Source: Planctomycetota bacterium (GTDB lineage: Bacteria; Planctomycetota; Planctomycetia; Pirellulales; Pirellulaceae). Taken from it: a stretch of DNA of 38,549 nt. Positions 15,475 through 23,937 of the stretch are shown here, one piece after another (the first letter of the stretch is position 1; each line of letters opens with the position of its first letter). A model generated the notes under the pieces. It had not been told where the DNA came from. It worked only from the letters and a program-made list of their open reading frames with translations, and searched no databases. The stretch lies in contig JAJRVM010000274.1 in assembly GCA_024277285.1 (NCBI GenBank), positions 1 through 38,549 on the forward strand, in the 5' to 3' direction. Both the position numbers and the translations under genes were made by a program.

Positions 15475-17064
15475 TTGTCTAGGGAACCTGGTGCTGTTGG
15501 CACCAAAAAGACGTTCGCGTCGGTAAAACCGGTCGCCGTGGTCGATATTGGCGCCACTTCGATTCGCATGGCCGTCGGCGAGATCGATCAGGAAGGTGGT
15601 GTGCGGACGCTTGAGACACTGTCGCAGGCGGTCAGTCTGGGCATGGACACATTTTCGGAACGCGGGATTCGCAAGGCGACGATTGAAGAGTGCGTCCGAG
15701 TGCTCAAGAGCTATCGGAAAATTCTCGAAGAGTATGAAATCACTGATCCGGAACATATTCGCGTCGTCGCGACCAGTGCGGTGCGCGAGGCTCGCAACCG
15801 GTTGGCGTTCATTGATCGTGTCTACATTGCCACGGGGCTCGAAGTGGAGCCGATCGACGAAGCGGAAGTGAATCGCGTCACGTACCTCGGGGTACAGCCG
15901 CATTTGTTTGACCCATCCTTTGCGGATATTCGTACGATTGTCACCGAAGTGGGCGGAGGCAGTACGGAGATCTTGTTGGTGCACAACGGCAACGTGTTGC
16001 TGGCGGACACCTTTCGTCTTGGTTCGTTGCGTCTGCGTAAATCGTTGGAGGGTTACGACGCATCGCCCGAGAAGGTGCGTAAAATCATGGAGAACCAGAT
16101 CCAGCGCATGGTGGATGAAGTGCACGAGAGCATACCTGGATTTGGCGAGATGAACATGATTGGGTTAGGGGGCGACATGCGTTTCGCGGCCAGCCAGTTG
16201 CTACCCGATTGGCAGCCTGGCCAATTGACGCGGATCCCGGTTGCGGCATTGGAGGAATTGACGAACAGTCTGGTCTGTCTCTCGGATGACCGGATTGTAA
16301 ACCGGTACCATTTAAGTTTCCCGGAAGCGGAAACCGTGGGCCCCGCGTTACTGACCTATGTTCTCTTGGCGCGTGCCTTTTCGCTCCGCGAGATTCTGGT
16401 TACGGATACGAATCTGCGTGACGGTTTGCTGCAGGAAATGGCGGTACGTCAGTCGTGGACGGAGGAGTTTCGCCAGCAGATTGTGCGGTCCGCGTTGAGT
16501 CTGGGTGGCAGGTACAATTTTGATGAAGCGCATGCATGCCATGTGGCGATGCTGGCTTCGCGGTTATTTGAACAACTGCGCGATGAGCATCAGCTCGACT
16601 CGCGCCACGAGGTATTGCTTCATGTCGGTGCGTTGCTGCACGAAATTGGCGCTTACGTCAGCAATCGGGCGATGCACAAACACTCGATGTACTTGATACG
16701 CCATAGCGAGATTTTTGGTTTGGGCAAGCGTTTCTTGTTATTGGTATCCTTGATCGCTCGGTACCATCGCCGTGCCTCGCCGCAGCCCAACCACGAAGGG
16801 TACGCGTTGCTCAATCGTGAGGAACGAGTCGTGGTGGCCAAAATGGCGGCACTATTGCGTATTGCCGTGGCGTTGGACGAATCACGTAGTCAACGAATAC
16901 ACGATATCACTTGCACGATCGAGGATTCTCGACTGGTTATCGCAGTTGCTCGAGTGGAGGATTTGTCATTGGAGCAATTGGCGCTAAAGCAGAACGGCTC
17001 GTTATTTGAAGAGGTGTTCGGTTTACGCGTCCTGTTACGAGTATCACGGTCATCACGAGTCTGA
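15475..17064 (+). CDS. Ppx/GppA family phosphatase with C-terminal HD-like domain
   Basis: The family hydrolyses polyphosphate from the chain end (Ppx) or pppGpp to ppGpp (GppA). The N-terminal half has the actin-like fold: phosphate loop 1 (VAVVDIGATSIRMAVGEI), the ATSAVREARN motif with its acidic partner EAEVNRVTYLG, phosphate loop 2 (VTEVGGGSTEILLV) and the GLGGD loop. The C-terminal third is HD-like, but the usual HD pair in the LLHDIG motif reads LLHEIG. The product has about 529 residues from TTG 15475, or 548 from ATG 15418. It sits directly before ppk (45 bases), so synthesis and breakdown of polyphosphate are probably co-transcribed. I favour exopolyphosphatase because of this neighbour, but GppA activity cannot be excluded. 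Confidence 0.92.
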   Translation: MSREPGAVGTKKTFASVKPVAVVDIGATSIRMAVGEIDQEGGVRTLETLSQAVSLGMDTFSERGIRKATIEECVRVLKSYRKILEEYEITDPEHIRVVATSAVREARNRLAFIDRVYIATGLEVEPIDEAEVNRVTYLGVQPHLFDPSFADIRTIVTEVGGGSTEILLVHNGNVLLADTFRLGSLRLRKSLEGYDASPEKVRKIMENQIQRMVDEVHESIPGFGEMNMIGLGGDMRFAASQLLPDWQPGQLTRIPVAALEELTNSLVCLSDDRIVNRYHLSFPEAETVGPALLTYVLLARAFSLREILVTDTNLRDGLLQEMAVRQSWTEEFRQQIVRSALSLGGRYNFDEAHACHVAMLASRLFEQLRDEHQLDSRHEVLLHVGALLHEIGAYVSNRAMHKHSMYLIRHSEIFGLGKRFLLLVSLIARYHRRASPQPNHEGYALLNREERVVVAKMAALLRIAVALDESRSQRIHDITCTIEDSRLVIAVARVEDLSLEQLALKQNGSLFEEVFGLRVLLRVSRSSRV

Positions 17065-17109
17065 TCGAACTACAATGGCATTTGGCCGAAAAAAGCACAC
17101 TTCAACGGC

Positions 17110-19215
17110 ATGAACACTTCAACACCTAAGTACCTGAATCGCGAACTGAGTTGGCTGGAATATAATCAGCGTTTTCTGGATGAGGCGCGAGACGGTGGCA
17201 TTCCGTTGCTGGAACGGCTCCGGTGCCTGACGCTTACCGCGTTGCATATGGACGAATTCTTCATGGTGCGCGTTGCGGTGCTGCAGGTGCTGGCCGAACA
17301 TGGCTGCGACGTGCGCGACCTGGCAGAAATGACGCCGATCGAGCAGATGGCGGCGATCTGTGCGCGGGTCGAGCAGATGACGCGCGACCAATACGTCTGT
17401 CTCGACAATCTGGAAAGGGAGTTGGCCAACGCTGGAATCCAGCGGTATTCGTCGGACGAGCTTTCCGACCGCCAGCAGCGGATGATCGAACAGGTGTTCG
17501 AACACGAAATTGCTCCCGTGCTGACCCCGTATGCCGTGCCGACGACCGACCAGCTTCCGCCGATGGCCAACCAAACGGTGGTCGTGGGGGTCCGTTTGGA
17601 GACGCCTGAGGGGAGCCGTTACGTGGTGATCCCGTTTGGCGCTTCGACGCATCGTTTTCTGACACTCTATTCTGAAGGCGGCTATGCATACCTGTTGTTG
17701 GAAGATGCCTTGGCCATGTTCGTCGACCGCCTCTTTCCCCATGAAGAGATTCTGGAATGTGTACCATTTCGCCTCACGCATCACGCGGACGACGAAGTTC
17801 GACAAGATCTTGCCGGCGATCTGCTTGACGCACTGCCAGCAAATGCGGCGCCCGACTGGCAGCGCGACTGTGCTCGGTTGGAAATCGAAGAGCGCGCCAG
17901 TGACGAGTTGATCGAGTTTTTTCGTGTGGCAGCGCGTGTGCCTGAGCAGTGTGTCTACCGCATTCCTGGCCCCGTCGATCTGGCGGCGTTCAGCCAATTG
18001 TATGGCTTGGTCGGATTCGAGAAGCTGAAATACGACGCTTGGCCGCCGCAAGCGTCGCCCGACGTCGATCTGACGACCAGCATGTTCGATGTCTTGGCGG
18101 CGAAAGACGTGCTGCTCTACCACCCCTACGACAGTTTTGCGCCGATCGTGCGGTTGATCGAAGATGCGGCCGACGATCCGGATGTCTTGGCGATCAAGCA
18201 GACGCTGTATGGTACCGATCGGGACAGTCCGATTGTGAGTGCGTTGGTACGCGCGGCCGAGAACGACAAATATGTGACTGCGATCGTCGAATTGAAGCCA
18301 CATTTTCGTGACACGCACAAGCAGGAGTGGTCGAAGACGCTGGAGCAGTCGGCCGTGCAGGTGATTTACGGCATTCAAGGTTTGCGGACACATGCCAAGC
18401 TGTGCATTATTGTGCGTCGTGAACCGAGTGGCATTCAGCGGTACGTTCATTTTGGCACCGGTGACTACAGCGAGACGACGGCGCGGCTCTTTACCGACGT
18501 CAGCCTGCTAACTCGCAATGAAGACCTTGGCGCGGATGCGACCACGTTTTTCAATTCGGTGACCAGTCATGCCTATGCCCAGCACTTTCGTCAGATCAAT
18601 GCCGCGCCGGCCGATTTGCGCGGCAAACTGATCGAGATGATTCAGATGGAGGTACAGCGCAAGGAGCAAGGTCAGAAGGCGATGATCACTGCCAAACTCA
18701 ATGCGTTGGGGGATCAGCCTCTGATTGACGCGCTGTACGCGGCGTCACAAAAAGGAGTTCGGATACGGTTGATCATTTGCGGATTGTGCTGTTTGCGGCC
18801 CGGAGTGCCTGGATTGAGTGAGAATATTCGCGTTGTCAATATCGTCGATCGGTTTCGCGAACATGCGCGACTGTTTCATTTTTACCACGGTGGGGATCAG
18901 CGTGTACTGATTTCGAGTGCCGATTGGATGCCACGGAACTTGGATCGTCGAGTCGAATTGCTCGTGCCGATCCACAACGCGGACGCAAAACAAAAGCTGA
19001 TTGCGATACTGGAAACGTACTTGAAGGACAACGTGAAGTGCGCTGAACTGCAAGGCGACGGGACGCTGGTGCGAGAGCTATCGCCCGTCAAGAAGACGCG
19101 GGTGCGCAGCCAAGAAATTCTCTATCAACAAGCCGTGTTCACGGTGCGCCAGGCAGAACAGTCGAAACGGACCGTGTTCGAGCCGCATCGAGCTCCCGAT
19201 GCAAAATCAACCTGA
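17110..19215 (+). CDS. ppk: Polyphosphate kinase 1
   Basis: Ppk1 makes polyphosphate from ATP through a phosphohistidine intermediate, and can run in reverse. The 701-residue product has the family length and four-domain plan: N-terminal domain opening with YLNRELSWLEYNQRFLDEA, head domain, and two phospholipase-D-like C-terminal domains. The catalytic His is H428 (in LRTHAKLCIIVRRE, matching E. coli His435), with the HFGTGDYSETTARLFTD motif following. The second conserved His is H585 in FREHARLFHF, followed by SADWMPRNLDRRVE. The metal and phosphate ligands look conserved. It follows ppx after 45 bases and precedes sixA by 65. An Arg/Lys-rich tail of about 50 residues lies beyond the conserved end. 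ATG 17110 gives the standard N-terminus. Confidence 0.98.
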   Translation: MNTSTPKYLNRELSWLEYNQRFLDEARDGGIPLLERLRCLTLTALHMDEFFMVRVAVLQVLAEHGCDVRDLAEMTPIEQMAAICARVEQMTRDQYVCLDNLERELANAGIQRYSSDELSDRQQRMIEQVFEHEIAPVLTPYAVPTTDQLPPMANQTVVVGVRLETPEGSRYVVIPFGASTHRFLTLYSEGGYAYLLLEDALAMFVDRLFPHEEILECVPFRLTHHADDEVRQDLAGDLLDALPANAAPDWQRDCARLEIEERASDELIEFFRVAARVPEQCVYRIPGPVDLAAFSQLYGLVGFEKLKYDAWPPQASPDVDLTTSMFDVLAAKDVLLYHPYDSFAPIVRLIEDAADDPDVLAIKQTLYGTDRDSPIVSALVRAAENDKYVTAIVELKPHFRDTHKQEWSKTLEQSAVQVIYGIQGLRTHAKLCIIVRREPSGIQRYVHFGTGDYSETTARLFTDVSLLTRNEDLGADATTFFNSVTSHAYAQHFRQINAAPADLRGKLIEMIQMEVQRKEQGQKAMITAKLNALGDQPLIDALYAASQKGVRIRLIICGLCCLRPGVPGLSENIRVVNIVDRFREHARLFHFYHGGDQRVLISSADWMPRNLDRRVELLVPIHNADAKQKLIAILETYLKDNVKCAELQGDGTLVRELSPVKKTRVRSQEILYQQAVFTVRQAEQSKRTVFEPHRAPDAKST

Positions 19216-19280
19216 GTGTCTTGCGCGCGGTACTCATGCCGTGTCGCGGCTGTGTGGATAATGGAAGGGGGCCCAACGCC

Positions 19281-19772
19281 ATGAAAACACTATTGATTTT
19301 GCGCCATGCCAAATCGAGCTGGAAGGACCAGCATGTGTCGGATCATGACCGACCGTTGAACAAGCGTGGCAAACGCGACGCGCCGCGGATTGGGAAACTG
19401 TTGCACGCCGCACACCTCGATCCCGAATTGATCGTCAGCTCCACCGCTCGACGCGCTCGGAAAACCGCTGCCAAAGTTGCCAAACAATGTGGGTACCAAG
19501 GCGTGATCGAATTGACGGGCGAGCTTTACCTGGCCGCCCCCAGCCAATACCTCGAAGTGCTGCGCAGCGTACCAGATCACATTGACCGCGTGATGGTCGT
19601 GGGGCATAACCCGGGCGCCGAGGAATTGCTTGCCCTGTTGACCGGTCACGCAACCCATTTCTCGACGGCGGCTTTGGCGCACGTCGACCTGGATATCGAT
19701 TCCTGGAGCCTGTTGACCAACCAGACTCGTGGCCAGTTGCTTGACTTCTGGCGACCAAAAGAACTGGAATAG
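19281..19772 (+). CDS. sixA: SixA-type phosphohistidine phosphatase
   Basis: The product is a short histidine phosphatase (phosphoglycerate-mutase fold). SixA removes phosphate from phosphohistidine in proteins. Residues 1-16 (MKTLLILRHAKSSWKD) hold the catalytic RHAKSSW motif, with LNKRGKRDAP, the SSTARRARKTA arginine segment and the second catalytic His in VVGHNPGAEELL. At 163 residues it has the usual small size. ATG 19281 follows GGAAGGGGG at 19263-19271; the frame is open back to 19221. It lies 65 bases after ppk on the same strand, and Ppk1 works through a phosphohistidine, so a functional link is plausible but is inference only. Confidence 0.93.
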   Translation: MKTLLILRHAKSSWKDQHVSDHDRPLNKRGKRDAPRIGKLLHAAHLDPELIVSSTARRARKTAAKVAKQCGYQGVIELTGELYLAAPSQYLEVLRSVPDHIDRVMVVGHNPGAEELLALLTGHATHFSTAALAHVDLDIDSWSLLTNQTRGQLLDFWRPKELE

Positions 19773-19780
19773 CCGCCGGC

Positions 19781-19793
19781 CGTGAACGGTTAC
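19781..19793. repeat. Recurring 13-mer CGTGAACGSTTAC, site 2
   Basis: CGTGAACGGTTAC sits between the convergent ends of sixA (stop 19772) and the zinc-ribbon gene (stop 19802). Site 1 is also between convergent genes. Confidence 0.6.
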
Positions 19794-19801
19794 GTTCGAC
19801 C

Positions 19802-20242
19802 TTACGCACCGCGGAACAAAAACCAAAAGTAGAGCAGCAGCGCGCCACCGACTGCGACGAGTCCGTAGACGGCCAGCAGGACGCTATTTGAAGCATGTTC
19901 GCTCACGAGCGATTGCAGCTCCAGACCGCTGCCCGCGTCACAGCCGCAGGCGGGACAGATGCGGTAGAACCGTGGCGCAAATGCTTCGTCGCAACGAGGG
20001 CACAACAGTAACGGGTGCTGGGGCCGTTGCGGCACGTCGGTGTCGGGCGTTGGATCGGTCTGTTGCAATGAATCCGGGTGCACTGGCGGAATACGGCTGT
20101 TGCGCTGTGGTTCGGCTGCCGCCTGATATCCCGCCAGTGGGAGACAGTTGCCCGCTTGGCCGCAGGTTGGACAAACGGTCTGTCGCGGCCGTCCGCACTG
20201 CGTGCAGGCGGGCCAATCCTCCCACATGCGGTCCGCTCCCAT
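19802..20242 (-). CDS. Double zinc-ribbon protein with C-terminal membrane helix
   Basis: The 146-residue product is of unknown function. It has an N-terminal four-cysteine zinc ribbon (C13-x2-C16 and C24-x2-C27), a Pro/Gln-rich linker (about 45-80), a second zinc ribbon (LLCPRCDEAF, RICPACGC) and a single hydrophobic helix at the C-terminus (SVLLAVYGLVAVGGALLLYFWFLF), which would anchor it in the membrane with the ribbons in the cytoplasm. Such ribbon-plus-helix proteins are frequent in planctomycetes. ATG 20242 is preferred over GTG 20281 because a GGGAG lies 10 bases upstream on this strand. It is convergent with sixA. Confidence 0.75.
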   Translation of the reverse strand: MGADRMWEDWPACTQCGRPRQTVCPTCGQAGNCLPLAGYQAAAEPQRNSRIPPVHPDSLQQTDPTPDTDVPQRPQHPLLLCPRCDEAFAPRFYRICPACGCDAGSGLELQSLVSEHASNSVLLAVYGLVAVGGALLLYFWFLFRGA

Positions 20243-21020
20243 CGTTTTCGATCTCCCTTTACGGTTCTTGCAGTCGTTCACGAACCTCGAACGGGCACCC
20301 TCGCCCCCTCACGTTCTCACCGTCTTTGGCAAGCGGCAGTTGGAATTCCACCTACCCTCGGGCGTTCTCAGGCAGTTCCTTGGCGAGGGCAGAAGAAAAT
20401 GGCTGGCAAGAGAGGACGTTCCCGGCAGATATTCGCTGTCTGCGTTCTTCCTGCTCCTCATGTCTTGTGCCCTCTGCTTCGTCACGTCGCTACGACGGCT
20501 TCCAATAGGCCGACAGCCTGCGAGCGAGCAGAAGTTATCTAAAGGCCGGGGATACCCTCAACTGCCGGTCGCCTTGATCTTGCTCATCATCTTACACTTT
20601 TTGTAGCAGTTAGCCGAACGAAGTAATGTCGCTTTCAAAAGACTCCCATGGGCTTGCTCCCATGGGTGAAAACGTCTGGTGAGCTACCGCGATGCGTGTG
20701 AAGGGGGATAGGACGCCACGGGTAGCCTACCAATCATCTTCACCCACCGCACAAGGCGGTGGGGGTCGACCGATGGAAAATGAACTTGAGTGCACGTCCC
20801 TCGTCAGATGGCTAAACAGTTACCACTTTTTCGGGTTTCACGCGTGCGGTAAGCGACTCCATTCCGTCGGTAGTAGCATCACGAAGTTGATTCTCTTATA
20901 AAGGAATACGCAATCTACTTGAATCTTCGGCCGCTGGTGCTTTTGGTTAACTGGCGGCCGGCGGTGGCAAGTGGTTGTAACATTCCAAACGCGGCGTCTT
21001 GCAAGGGGAGAGAGTTCACC
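20243..21020. other. Intergenic region with family 2 repeat
   Basis: About 780 bases without a convincing gene. The first 400 hold only short overlapping frames with no supporting signal. The family 2 repeat occupies about 20645-20780. The last 130 bases lead to the hydrolase gene and include its ribosome binding site (GGGGAG at 21006-21011); a promoter could not be fixed. Confidence 0.5.
20645..20780 (+). repeat. Family 2 repeat (CCCATGGG double palindrome)
   Basis: The element opens with two CCCATGGG palindromes six bases apart (20645-20652 and 20659-20666). It continues with a GTGAA-AACG segment and an AGCTA..GCGATG block, and closes with a hairpin (CCACCGC-ACAA-GGCGGTGG) followed by GGGGGTCGACCGATGGAAAA. 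The same elements recur in order at 27865-28050. Confidence 0.75.
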
Positions 21021-22268
21021 ATGCGTCTTCGATCTGTGCCGTCTGTAGGTTGCCTTCGTCACGCGAGCGTTCTGCGATCGGTGGTAACGGGCGTTGTGTT
21101 GTTGGTAGCGGTGACGTCGACGGTTGTGACGTCGTCGGTTGTGGCAGCGCGTGGCGTGGAGGCGGTTGGGCCACGCGCGTGCGAGTCAGGCCAGCTGCCG
21201 GCGGATGTGCGTCTTGGGCCACTGAAGGATTTGAACGGGTATTTTCCGTTCGCGGTGCCGGCACGCGTTGATTTGTGGCAAACGCGGGCCGCTACGCTAC
21301 GGCGTCAAGTGCTTGTCTCGCAGGGGCTTTGGCCGATGCCGACAAAACAGCCGCTCAAAGCGACCGTTCACGGGCGGATTGAGCAGGACGACTATACGAT
21401 CGAAAAGGTCTATTTCGAGAGCATGCCGGGCTTCTTTGTGACTGGCAACCTTTATCGTCCCAAGGGCCGATCGGGCCAGCTTCCGGGGATACTCTGTCCG
21501 CATGGACATTGGGAGAAGGGACGCTTTTACGACTGTGGTCTCGAAGCGGTGCGCAAGCAAATAGTGCAGGGAGCCGAACGGTTTGAGGATGGCGGTCGAA
21601 GTCCGATGCAATCGCGGTGCGTCCAGCTGGCACGCATGGGCTGTATCGTCTTTCATTATGACATGATTGGTTACGCCGACAGTCAGCAGATCATCAGCGG
21701 CCTCATTCACGGCTTCAAGAAGCAACGTCCGGAGATGAATCGTGCAACCAACTGGGGACTGTTTAGTCCGCGTGCCGAATCTCGTTTGCAGTCGACCATG
21801 GGGCTGCAGACGTTCAACTCCATTCGGGCGCTCGATTTCCTGCTGAGTTTGCCCAACGTTGATCCGCAGCGGATTGCCGTGACCGGCGCCAGTGGTGGCG
21901 GCACGCAGACCTTCGTGCTCAGTGCCATTGACTCGCGCGTTCGGGTGGCTTTCCCGGCCGTCATGGTTTCCACGGCGATGCAGGGTGGATGCACGTGCGA
22001 GAACGCTTGTTGTCTGCGCGTTGGTGCGGGCAACGTCGAGTTGGCTGCGCTGTTCGCTCCCAAACCGCTTGGCATGAGCGCGGCCAATGACTGGACGGTA
22101 CAGATGCCGACGAAAGGGTTGCCCGAGTTGCAACAACTCTTCAAGCGGCTTTCGGTTCCCCACAATGTGGCGCTGACGGCCTTGCCGCAGTTTGGTCACA
22201 ATTATAATTATGTCAGCCGGGCGGCAATGTATCACTGGATGAATCAGCATCTGCATCTCGGTCTGTAG
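21021..22268 (+). CDS. Secreted alpha/beta hydrolase, N-terminal part before an in-frame TAG
   Basis: The 415-residue product has a signal-like hydrophobic N-terminus (about residues 17-42) and an alpha/beta hydrolase domain of the acetyl-xylan-esterase-like type: PGILCPHGHWEKG, an IVFHYDMIGYADS segment, the nucleophile elbow GASGGG (VTGASGGGTQTFVLSA) and a late QFGHNYNYVSR segment that may supply the catalytic His. Its true substrate is unknown; esterase or carbohydrate-related work outside the cytoplasm is likely. ATG 21021 follows GGGGAG at 21006-21011. The gene ends at TAG 22266-22268, but the same frame continues without a break into the next entry, with residues EPIVEEAYHRMTQQQ right after the stop. 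The original gene was probably one protein of about 770 residues. Confidence 0.85.
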   Translation: MRLRSVPSVGCLRHASVLRSVVTGVVLLVAVTSTVVTSSVVAARGVEAVGPRACESGQLPADVRLGPLKDLNGYFPFAVPARVDLWQTRAATLRRQVLVSQGLWPMPTKQPLKATVHGRIEQDDYTIEKVYFESMPGFFVTGNLYRPKGRSGQLPGILCPHGHWEKGRFYDCGLEAVRKQIVQGAERFEDGGRSPMQSRCVQLARMGCIVFHYDMIGYADSQQIISGLIHGFKKQRPEMNRATNWGLFSPRAESRLQSTMGLQTFNSIRALDFLLSLPNVDPQRIAVTGASGGGTQTFVLSAIDSRVRVAFPAVMVSTAMQGGCTCENACCLRVGAGNVELAALFAPKPLGMSAANDWTVQMPTKGLPELQQLFKRLSVPHNVALTALPQFGHNYNYVSRAAMYHWMNQHLHLGL

Positions 22269-22298
22269 GAGCCGATTGTCGAAGAGGCTTACCACCGC

Positions 22299-23339
22299 AT
22301 GACGCAGCAGCAGTTGACGGTGTGGAACGAAAAACACCCGCAACCCGCAGGTGGGCCAGATTTCGAACGTCGCCTTCTGGCTTGGTGGGACCACGACAGC
22401 CAGCAACAGTTGGATGCGCTGGTGCCGAAAGACGGCCCGTCGCTGAAACGTTATCAGAATGTGGTTGGCGAGGGAATTAACGCGATCGTGGCACGGTCCA
22501 TGCCGGCGCGCAATCAGCTAGAACTGGAGATCTGTGCCGAGCAAACGCGGTCCGGTTATCGTGAGCTCGTTGGCTTGCTTACCTATCGCTTGCCTCCTCG
22601 GTTAGCGAGTGCGGCGAATCAAGCAGGCAAGTCAGAAGGTATTCAAGAGCAACTGCCGCTGTTGCTATTGTGCCCGGAAGCGAAGTCGTCGCGCCTGTGC
22701 GTGTTGGCCTTGCCCCGGGGCAAGGCAGGTCTGCTGGACCCATCGGGAAAACCCTTGCCGTCGATCCAGCGTTTGCTCGACGCAAGTGTGACCGTCTGTG
22801 GTGTCGACCTTCTTTATCAAGGCGAGTTTCTCAAGGAGGGCGAGACACACGCGACGACGCGTCGGGTCGACAATCCACGCGAAGCGGCCGCCTACACCTT
22901 CGGCTACAATCCCTCGCTGTTCGCGCATCGAGTGCATGACCTGATGTCGGTCATCGCCTTCTTTGGTCAAGGGGCGTTCAGCGCTGAGCAAATCGATTTG
23001 GTCGGCATGGGAGATGCCGGACCGTGGGCAGCTGTGGCATGTGCTCAAGCGCGGCCGCAAGTCACTCGGCTGGCGGCCGACAATGCCGATTTTCGGTTCG
23101 CAGCGATTGACGATCTGCACAGCCCGATGTTCTTGCCCGGTGCGGCCAAGTACCATGACCTGCCTGGGGTCCTGGCACTGGCGGCTCCCAGGCCGTTATG
23201 GTTGGCCTCGAAGGGCGATCACGTACCTCGTATCCTTGCCGCGGCTTATCAGGCGAGCGGGAAGCGTTCGGCCGTCACGCGATTCAGCGGCCCGGATGCA
23301 CAGAAACTGGAAGCCGTGGTCGATTGGTTGCTGAAGTGA
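22299..23339 (+). CDS. C-terminal part of the split alpha/beta hydrolase
   Basis: The frame restarts at ATG 22299, exactly ten codons after the TAG that ends the preceding gene and in the same frame, so this is most likely the second half of one protein and not an independent gene. The 346 residues have a second hydrolase-like fold: LPLLLLCPEAKSSRL, a CGVDLLYQGEFLKEG segment, an elbow-like GMGDAGPWAAVACA with Asp at the nucleophile position, and a C-terminal GDHVPRILAAAYQASG region with a His that could be catalytic in other members. The lack of a Ser nucleophile suggests a non-catalytic second domain. No signal peptide and no ribosome binding site precede the ATG, which supports the split-gene view. 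Confidence 0.75.
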   Translation: MTQQQLTVWNEKHPQPAGGPDFERRLLAWWDHDSQQQLDALVPKDGPSLKRYQNVVGEGINAIVARSMPARNQLELEICAEQTRSGYRELVGLLTYRLPPRLASAANQAGKSEGIQEQLPLLLLCPEAKSSRLCVLALPRGKAGLLDPSGKPLPSIQRLLDASVTVCGVDLLYQGEFLKEGETHATTRRVDNPREAAAYTFGYNPSLFAHRVHDLMSVIAFFGQGAFSAEQIDLVGMGDAGPWAAVACAQARPQVTRLAADNADFRFAAIDDLHSPMFLPGAAKYHDLPGVLALAAPRPLWLASKGDHVPRILAAAYQASGKRSAVTRFSGPDAQKLEAVVDWLLK

Positions 23340-23465
23340 ACGCAGCTTGACGGTTCGCCCCGAGTGCTGACCGGCTGGCGGTTGCGGCGCGGATCCCCGT
23401 TGCGGTCGAGTTCGGTCAAAGCGGAATAGGCTCGTTGCCCCCAGAGTACGACGACACTGGGAAGG

Positions 23466-23666
23466 TCACGCCGTTTGCCGGACGAGCGAAAAGTGCCGCG
23501 ACGGGCGTGGTCGAGCGAACTGCTTTTGCTCAGCGATCAGATCTTGCAGTTCCTCGGCCATCCAGAAACTGAATTCAAAAAACGGCTCGAGTTCCACAGC
23601 GATACGGCCCATGCCTTCATCATCGCAAAGGACGAGTTTGACCTGAGGAGTAGAATCATTGGTCAT
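23466..23666 (-). CDS. Small acidic conserved-type protein of unknown function
   Basis: The 66-residue product (MTNDSTPQVKLVLCDDEGMG start) has a short beta-strand-like N-terminal half and a helical segment rich in aromatic and acidic residues (FFEFSFWMAEELQDLIAEQK). Small proteins with this FWMAEEL-type segment occur in planctomycetes as far as I recall, but I know no function. ATG 23666 is well supported by GGAGG about 8 bases upstream on this strand; the frame is open further up to 23735. It is convergent with the hydrolase and stands alone. Confidence 0.65.
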   Translation of the reverse strand: MTNDSTPQVKLVLCDDEGMGRIAVELEPFFEFSFWMAEELQDLIAEQKQFARPRPSRHFSLVRQTA

Positions 23667-23854
23667 CGCGACTGCCTCCAGAGTGGAAACCTGTCGCCTA
23701 TCCCTGCGACATCGTTGCGATGACATCCCGTCCATCGCGTTAATAGTATGATGGTAGCTTGCCAGTTTAAATAGGCGTGAGGCGATCGCCGTTCTGGCAA
23801 TCTACCTGTCAATCTTCAGACGAATGGGCCTCTTGGTTGGTTCGCGCTAACTTT

Positions 23855-23937
23855 GGAACATGTAACAAAACTACCGGTGAGTCTGTGCCCTGTTCGCATA
23901 ATTGCGAGTTAGAGGGCTGTTTTGTTGCAGGTACTCC
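23855..23937 (+). repeat. Diverged relative of the family 1 repeat, copy D
   Basis: The left end GAACATGTAACAAAACTACC matches the family 1 end GAACCTGTCACAAAACTACC at 18 of 20 positions. The right end (GTTTTGTTGCAGGTACTC) resembles the other end, GTTTTGTGACAGGTTC. The 83-base length is close to 78, but the middle is unrelated. Confidence 0.5.

Noticed and set aside
17119..18450. Minus-strand frame of 443 codons opposite ppk
   Set aside because: His/Arg/Gln-rich antisense shadow of the conserved ppk gene.
20078..20606. Overlapping plus-strand frames opposite and beyond the zinc-ribbon gene
   Set aside because: They run over the supported minus-strand gene and have no domain or start signal.
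21297..22406. Minus-strand frame of 369 codons opposite the split hydrolase
   Set aside because: Antisense shadow; the hydrolase motifs on the plus strand are clear and also continue across the TAG.
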